Origin: Gracilaria domingensis
Taxonomy: Eukaryota; Rhodophyta; Florideophyceae; Gracilariales; Gracilariaceae
Reading direction: 5' to 3'
NCBI GenBank assembly: GCA_022539475.1
Contig: VCMS01000340.1
Coordinates: forward strand, 35,916-99,915
DNA: 64,000 bases
A program made the translations under genes and the position numbers. The notes under the pieces are model-generated. The model did not search any database. It was given only the letters and a program-made list of their open reading frames with translations, and was not told where the DNA came from. Within the stretch, counting starts at the first letter, position 1. Each line of letters opens with the position of its first letter. This document shows, one piece after another, positions 57,354 through 64,000 of this stretch.

Positions 57354-59486
57354 CTTCCGAGTGACGTGACGCCGTTTGAGCTGTGGCATGGACAGAAGCC
57401 TGATCTGAGCAATCTGCGTGTGTTTGGTAGCCGTTGCTGGTACAAGGTGGTTGATCACAAGTTGAAGAAGCTGGAAGAGCGTGCAGTGGAGGCCATCTTC
57501 ATTGGGTACACTTCAGGCTCCACGGGTACAAGTTGTGGGACAGCCAGAAGAAGAAGGTGATTGTGTCACGAGATGTGAGGTTTGACGAGTGCTCTGGAAC
57601 TGAAAGTGACGAGCACTCTGAAGACGAGGACTATGCGGATATCGACTTGGTCGACAAGTCGGTATCTGCTGAAGCCCCAACCTCCGACACATCCGCCGAT
57701 CATTCTGAAGATGATCCTTCTGCACCAGCTTCTCATGAGAGTACCACGAATGCCAGTACGGATGAAGACACCACACCAGTTCCACAAGATGAGCCGGAAG
57801 TGACAGAGACGCAGCCCCTTCGTAGATCCACACGTCAGAGAAAGACGCCATCCTCGTGGTGGCGTGGTGCCAGTGCTTTCCTTACAGCCAGTGATGATAC
57901 TCCTTCGTCGTACGGTGACGCAGTGTCACGTCCTGATTCCGAAGCTTGGAAGAAGGCGATGAAGAGTGAGTACGAGTCATTGATGGAGCATGACACATGG
58001 GATCTAGTGCCAAGGCCAGCAGACAGCAACGTGATTTCGTCCAAGTGGGTGTATGTACAAAGTATGAGGCTTCGTCATCTGGTGAACCGACAGTGCGTTA
58101 CAAGGCTCGTGTGGTTGCAAGAGGCTTCCTGCAGATCGAGGGTGTGGACTTCTCAGAGACTTATGCACCTGTGGTGAAGTTCACATCCATCAGAATGATC
58201 CTGTCAGTGACTGCCGTACGAGACTTCCACTTGCACCAGATGGATGTGAAGACTGCCTTTCTGAACGGTGACCTTGACGAGACAGTGTACATGGAGCAGC
58301 CAATGGGATTCACACAGCAGGGAAAGAGGACTTGGTGTGCCGACTGAAGAAAGCGATCTATGGGCTTAGACAAGCACCAAGACAGTGGCACGCCAAGATA
58401 TACGCCTTCCTTGTTGGTGAAATGCACCTCAAGCCGAATGACGCAGACGAGTGTGTCTACACCGGGATCATACTGGGTTTCTTGGTTATCATTGCTCTGT
58501 ATGTTGACGACTTGCTGATTGCGAGTCCGAGCATGAAAACCGTGGAACGTGTGAAGGCAGAGCTGTCAAGTCGTTTCCGCATGAAGGACCTCAAAGAAGC
58601 TCGCATGGTTCTTGGATTTGAAATCCATCGAGACAGAACCAAGCGAGAGCTGTACTTGACTCAGTCAGCGTACACGAACAAGGTCCTGGAGCGATTTGGC
58701 ATGCAGCTGTCGAAACCCGTTGACACTCCTATGGAGTGCGGTGTGGACTTGTCTGTTGAGGAGGAAGTGCTCACGCATGTACCGTATCGTCAGGCGATTG
58801 GCTGCCTCATGTATCTCTCTGTGGGAACTCGTCCAGACATCTCATATGCTGTGGCTAAGCTGGCCAAGTATGTTGAGAAGCCGGGAAACACTCACTGGAA
58901 GGCGGTCAAGCGTGTTCTTCGCTACCTCAATGGCACTACCACGTTCGGGTTGACGTATGGCTCCAGCACCGATTTGCAACTGCACGGCTATGTGGACTCT
59001 GACTGGGCTGGCGATGTTGCCAACCGCAAGTCCACTAGTGGATACTTGTTCATGATGTGCGGTGGTGCTGTGTCGTGGTCGTCTCGTCAACAGGAGGTAG
59101 TTGCTCTGTCGAGTGCAGAGGCTGAGTACGTGAGCTTGTGCTCTGGCACCAAGGAGGCGATCTGGCTTAGGCGACTTTGGAACGGCATTGGCAGTGTGAT
59201 TGGCATGGAAGCAGACGGGTCTGTGAAGCTGCTGGTTGAACCAACTCCCATGTATGTTGACAACCAGGGCAGCATTGACCTTGCTCGAAATGGAGTGGTG
59301 AACAGGCGAACCAAGCATATTGAAATTCGGTTCCACTTCACTCGAGAAGCTCTGCAGGCCAAGTCGATTGTGCTGTTCTACTGCCCGACGGATTCCATGG
59401 TTGCCGACATGCTGAATAAGCCGCTTGCGCGAGTGAAGCACGAGAGGTTCCGCGAAGCCGGTGGTGTGATCCACATAGAAGTTTGA
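57354..59486 (+). pseudogene. integrase end, reverse transcriptase and RNase H of C3
   Basis: Continues the C3 pol after C4. Ser/Asp/Glu-rich linker, then QRKTPSSWWRGA, reverse transcriptase with VDVKTAFLNGDL-type motif (MDVKTAFLNGDLDETVYM) and LYVDDLLIAS near 58500, then RNase H (GYVDSDWAGDVANRKS near 58990) and a terminal NKPLARVKHERF. Broken. Confidence 0.9.
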
Positions 59487-59506
59487 AGTCAGTGACAGAG
59501 GGGGGG

Positions 59507-60280
59507 TGTTGGATGTTGACCCTGTGCTGTCACTGAAAACCAAAAGTGCTGGGAGCATGGGCTGTTTTGGAGGGTGCCGTTGGAAAAGCGCATATGCGCC
59601 TCTGCGCAAACTCAACGTGAAACGGGCTTCTGATTGGCTACTGCAAATGGTCATATGCATTGTGGTTGTACAAGTGTTGTGGCGCTAATGGGTTGTTTCC
59701 GGGGTACACGTGTGTAGCTAGTACACTGGGCATACTGTACATGATGCACAGGGTACACACGTATGTACGTGGACATGTAGGACAGCTTGATGTGACTTTG
59801 GCACTATGGTGAAGAGTAGATGCGCTGTCAAGAGGTTTACACTGTAGTATTGTTGGTGACGTAGGACTTGGAGTGAGTTTGTGGTGACGTGTTAGTTGGT
59901 GAGCTTGTACGTAACTGTTATGGTGGCGTGTACGGATTACAGTGTGTTGGCACTATGTGAATCTGTGCATGGTCATGGTTATGTGTAGGCACGTAACTTG
60001 ATGTGCACGGTTGTGCGTTGTTGTGCTTTGTTGTTGTAAGCTGTCATGATAGTGTGGCAGTGTTACCATGTTATGTTAGAAGATGATTGGTAGTATTGAG
60101 TGTCTCTAGCTAGTGGTTTAGGTATTGCTTGGAGTTGGAGTTGTGCGATGGTTGCGCAAAGTAGTTCTATGTAAGCGGTGACTCGAGCACCTCCAAGTAA
60201 ATTCCGAGCTAGAGCTGGCGAACTTCCCTTCATTCCCCTATCCTTTCTTCAACCTTCCCTTTCAGCTTCAACCTCTATCA
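59507..60280 (+). repeat. 3' LTR of C3 (774 bp)
   Basis: Starts TGTTGGATGTTGACC after a run of G, ends CCTCTATCA. An inverted copia leader abuts its right end. Confidence 0.9.
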
Positions 60281-60509
60281 ACCCTCCGGGTAGGAAACGA
60301 TTTCTGCAGTCTACCTCCTCCTGCGTTCCAGGAGAAGGCGCGTTGCTCTCTACGAGGCGTCCAAAAGATGGTTAATGACCAAAGATATGTCTTCACCACT
60401 TAACCCAATCTGGCCTCTTGCAAGAACTTGCGCGACCTCGAAACTGCAGCTACCATGACAAACCAAGGTACGCTCCTAACGAGCAGACAATAATGCCCAC
60501 ACGCGGCCT

Positions 60510-61428
60510 TGTTAGAGGTTATAGCTGGGATCGGAAAGTTGACATGGGAAGGATGGGGGGATGCAAGGGAAGTTCGCCAGCTCTGGCTCAGATTTACTTG
60601 GAGGTGCTTGAGTCACAACTTATATACCACTTCTTCGCTACTCTATCATGCGACTCCAACTCTGACCAACATGCAACTCACTAACCAGAGACACTCAATA
60701 CTACCAATCATCTACAGACATAACATGGTAACAGTGCCGAACTGCTTACAACAGTAATGCACAACAATGCACACCAATGTAGTAGCCATACACGTCCCTG
60801 ACAGTGTACGGACACATTTCGACAGCACACCACAAGCACCACACATCGATGCAGTCAACAATATGACAGCAGACCATAGCAACGCGACCATGCATACACA
60901 CAATGCAACACCTCACCATTATGACCAGACATGCTTACGGAACATGACACCACACTTCACGTGCTGCTTGCACGCTGTAATCCGTACACGACACCGTAAT
61001 GTGTACGTGCCATGTACCCAAGTCCCACATCATCAACAAGTACCTGTAAACCAGATGACGTCAGTCACTCAGCTGCAACATGTTCCATTCATCCACACAC
61101 ACACATTTGCATGTAGCACAACTCAAACATGGTGTAAACTTCACAACACTGACAGTGCTGCAACCTGTACCATGTGTTCATATACATAGCCTTGCAACCT
61201 GTATTCCATGACCACTGTACAACCTGTCATCGTTGTACCTTGTGGTCATCCCAGCTGAACGACAGCATTCCAATATAGCCGTAAACGTTCAACCCATACT
61301 GAGTATACCACACAGCAACATAGTATACCAAACAGAACAACATCAATCTCGCTTTCACATAGCAAGGTACCATTCTAGACTTCACCCATCTCAGCTGCTT
61401 GATGTCAGTGACAGCATGACTTCCAAAA
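60510..61428 (-). repeat. solo family-2 copia LTR (919 bp) in the C6 leader
   Basis: On the - strand starts TTTTGGAAGTCATGC and ends CTATAACCTCTAACA. Perfect GGCCT duplication at 60505-60509 and 61429-61433. Confidence 0.85.
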
Positions 61429-61433
61429 GGCCT

Positions 61434-62187
61434 GATCCTGAAAAGGAGGTCAGCCTTCGGTACGTCGCCTCCCCGCTCAACCGAGGTTGCACGGATCAAA
61501 AGCTCGTTTCGGTTTGCCTTCACCACAGGTCAAGAACCCGACACAAAGTCAGGTCAACAACAACAAAGGTGAGCCACCCAAGTCCAACAGTGCGTCACGG
61601 CACCCCGTCCACTTCAGCACTCGCGGTACTACCAGGTCTTCCGACCGACACCGTTATCCGCCCCGAAGGACCGGTGGGAGCCCGCTAGACAGCACGTCCG
61701 CTTTGGTTCAAGCCGCCAGACTAACGTCCCCGATTGCTCGGATCAACCGCTTGTCGCTGGACCTCAGATGACAACCCCAAACGCTGAGCAAACACAGTGC
61801 ACAGACTTCAACAACTGCTGAGCACACACGCAGTGCACAGACTTCAACAACGAACGGTCCTCAACCTCTCGGATCAGAACCCGCAACACGACGCGGGGAT
61901 CCCAACAATAACGACAGAGGGAGACCAAACGAAACGGATAGCGATCGACAACACGGGCAACAACGAGCGCCCAAACACAATAACGATACAGAATCAACGT
62001 CAAACCACTACCAACACAACGCCCTCAGGGAGGAACGCAAGACCGAAAGGAGAAGATCAACACCAACCAACAACACGGTCAACACACCCGACGCAACGAC
62101 GAAGAGAACGAGAAAGGAAAACAGCGAAGCGGGTGAACGGCGGTGAGGGAGAGCGGCTATAGAGGAACGATAACGGCAGAGGTCAGC
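61434..62187 (+). pseudogene. antisense gag-like relic in the C6 leader
   Basis: Fourth copy of the antisense stretch. The phrase APKDRWE is retained, followed by a basic segment and NVPDC, spaced like a second zinc knuckle. Broken. Confidence 0.4.
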
Positions 62188-62205
62188 GGGGCTGGGCCCA
62201 TAACC
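62188..62205 (-). promoter_or_regulatory. primer binding site of C6
   Basis: Same GGTTATGGGCCCAGC as in C4, directly after the LTR. Confidence 0.8.
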
Positions 62206-62992
62206 TGATGTAGGTTATAGCTGGAAAGGGAAGGTTGAGAGAAAGGATGGGGGGAATGAAGGGAATTTCGCCAGCTCTGGCTCGGAATTTACTTGGAGGT
62301 GCTCGAGTCACCGCTTATATAGAACTACTTTGCGCAACCATCGCAAACATCCAACTCCAACCAATACCTAAACCACTAGCTAGAGACACTCAATACTACC
62401 AATCATCTCCTAACATAACATGCTAACACTCCCACACTATCATGGCAGCTTACAACAACAAAGCACAACAACACACAACAGTGCACATCCGTGCACATCA
62501 AGTTACGTGCCTACACATAACCATGACCATGCACAGATTCACATAGTGCCAACACACTGTAATCCCTACACCACACCATAACAGTTACGTACAAGCTCAC
62601 CAACAACACTTCACCACAAACTCACTCCAAGTCCTACGTCACCAACAACACCACACTGTAATCCTCTTGACACCGCATCAACTCTTCACCATAGTGCCCA
62701 AGTTACACCAAGCTGTCCTACATGTCCACGTACATACGTGTGTACCCTGTGCATCATGTACAGTATGCCCAGTGTACTAGCTACACACGTGTACCCCGGA
62801 CACAACCCATTAGCGCCACAACACTTGTACGAACTACAATGCATATGACCATTTGCAGTAGCCAATCAGAACCCGTTTCACGTTGAGTTTGTGCAGAGGC
62901 GCATATGCGCTTTTCCAACGGCACCCTCCAAAACAGCCCATGCTCCCCAGCACTTTTGGTTTTCAGTGACAGCACAGGGTCAACATCCAACA
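62206..62992 (-). repeat. 5' LTR of C6 (787 bp)
   Basis: Copia LTR of the C4 family, ending CATCCAACA on the + strand. Host gene sequence follows at once. Confidence 0.85.
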
Positions 62993-63688
62993 CACTTTGA
63001 TGTGGAACAGCTCACAGATGCTAGTGCTCAACGTTGTTCCTTCGAACAGTTGCAAAACGCCCTCAGAGACCTGGCTCAGGTTATGGTTTGGGCCGATCAA
63101 CACCAACCTTCGTGATTAGATTCGTTTTTGGAGCTTTCTACCATGCCTCTTCTCGTCACCTGTTAGAGCAAGACGCAGCAGCTTCAAATTTACCAACGTG
63201 AGCGGCTTGCAAACGGAAGGGAACAGCATGGTGATGCTGAAAATGCGATGACCGGAAATACCAAGATTATGTCTGAGGACGTCAACGCTTCTGATGCGAT
63301 ACAAACTGAACCAGAAAAGGATCAATTTGTTCACGAGAACAAGACGGAAGACGAGAACGCTCCTCCTGCAAGTCCAGGTGATGATGAACAACTCGACGAG
63401 GGTCATACGCAGGTAATGGAAAGTGATGAGCAACAACGTGACAAGCAAGCAAATGGAATTACCGAGCATAGTAATGGGTTCGCGACCGACATGAATGAGT
63501 TCGTGCCATCAAAAGTTCAATCCCAAGTTTTGCAGGCCATTTCCATTATGGTTCAGAGTGTATCGAGACGTCACTCGCTTCTCTGCTTGTTCGCTTCTGG
63601 TCATATAAATGCCGTGTTGTCGTTTGACTTCTCATTTGACGAGGAGATGATTTCGGCCTTTATATCCACTGTGAAGACGATAACGATC
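62993..63688 (+). pseudogene. CLEC16A-like (FPL domain) gene fragment
   Basis: CLEC16A / TT9 / gop-1 proteins act in endosome-lysosome traffic and mitophagy. Two conserved FPL-domain parts are seen: LRDLAQVMVWADQHQPS followed by LDSFLE near 63065-63135 (family: ILIWGDQND..VFDFFLE), and VQSQVLQAISIMVQSV, HSLLCLFASGHINAVLSF, FDEEMISAFISTVKTI near 63510-63680 (family: VQLLQTLNIL..., NHVNSII...F.F.DEE...YISFLKTL). Between them is an acidic, Gln/Asp/Glu-rich insert. One frame holds throughout, with an in-frame TGA at 63113-63115 and a TAG near 63164. The left end is cut by C6 and the right end by an LTR, so only a fragment remains. Confidence 0.75.
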
Positions 63689-64000
63689 TGTTGGAAGTCA
63701 TGCTGTCATTGACATCAAGCAGTTGAGATGTGTGGACTCTAGAATGGTACCTTAGTATGTGAAACCGAGATTGATGTTGTTCTGTTTGGTATACCATGTT
63801 GCTGTATGGTATACTCAGTATGGGTTGAACGTTTATGTCTACATTGGAATGCTGTCGTTCAGCTGGGATGACCAAAAGATACAACGATGACAGGTTGTAC
63901 AGTGGTCATGGAGCACAGGTTGCAAGGCTATGCATGTGAACACATGGTACAGGTTGCAGCACTGTCAGTGTTGTGAAGTCTACATCATGCTTGGGTGGTG
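63689..64000 (+). repeat. family-2 copia LTR, runs off the window
   Basis: Starts TGTTGGAAGTCATGC inside the CLEC16A-like gene and matches the LTR at 31582-32625. Whether it is a solo LTR or a full element cannot be seen. Confidence 0.85.

Larger units (their letters stand above)
47358..60280 (+). mobile_element. C3: copia element split by C4
   Basis: Leader (47358-48588), gag-pol first part (48589-50492), then the inserted element C4 (50493-57353), then gag-pol second part (57354-59486), polypurine tract (59496-59506) and 3' LTR (59507-60280). Sequence on both sides of C4 is continuous at the reverse transcriptase side of integrase. Its own 5' LTR is lost or rearranged. Broken, with about four breaks besides the insertion. 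Confidence 0.85.
60281..62992 (-). mobile_element. C6: 5' end of an inverted copia element
   Basis: On the - strand: 5' LTR (62992-62206), primer site, leader (62205-61434 and 60509-60281), with a solo family-2 LTR in the leader. Gag-pol is missing; the element stops at the C3 LTR. Fossil. Confidence 0.8.

Overview
The window is eukaryotic nuclear DNA made almost wholly of transposable-element fossils, with relics of two host genes. No bacterial operons, CRISPR arrays, rRNA or tRNA genes were seen. One relic is a cyanobacterial-type alanyl-tRNA synthetase with a transit-peptide-like start, which suggests a photosynthetic eukaryote. Few introns and dense gypsy and copia elements would fit a red alga, but this is inference. 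A 250-base run of N (40719-40968) marks an assembly gap.

Layout. 1-3505: 3' part of a Ty3/gypsy chromovirus (E1, + strand) with a large antisense gene before its 3' LTR. 3620-16527: a solo LTR (A) split by a complete 12.1-kb chromovirus (E2, 3638-15777, - strand, TSD TCATC), which carries a diverged copy of the same antisense gene in the same place. 16528-18688: LTR relics, a 24-bp-arm hairpin and two solo LTRs. 18772 to about 21100: an internally deleted chromovirus (E3). 22193-28742: an old Ty1/copia element (C1) hit by a solo gypsy LTR. 28743-31581: AT-rich unassigned DNA with another solo gypsy LTR. 31582-33928: a solo copia-type LTR about 100 bp upstream of the alanyl-tRNA synthetase pseudogene. 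35260-37050: hAT transposase relic. 37054-40718: copia fragments. 40969-46879: Plavaka-like (CMC) DNA transposase relic, a convergent coiled-coil gene of unknown function, and a small SET-domain-like gene. 47108-62992: nested copia elements, the youngest (C4, 50493-57353) lying inside another (47358-60280). 62993-63688: fragment of a CLEC16A-like (FPL domain) host gene between LTRs.

How it fits together. Host genes here survive as islands cut by insertions. Flanking duplications and LTR differences give an order: A is older than E2 (E2 LTRs differ by about 2.5%, counted by eye), and C4 is younger (about 0.9%). The most unusual features are the conserved antisense gene in two diverged chromoviruses, an antisense gag-like stretch in the leader of every copia copy, and a copia primer site matching the anticodon region of initiator tRNA-Met. 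All family calls were made by reading motifs; no database was searched.
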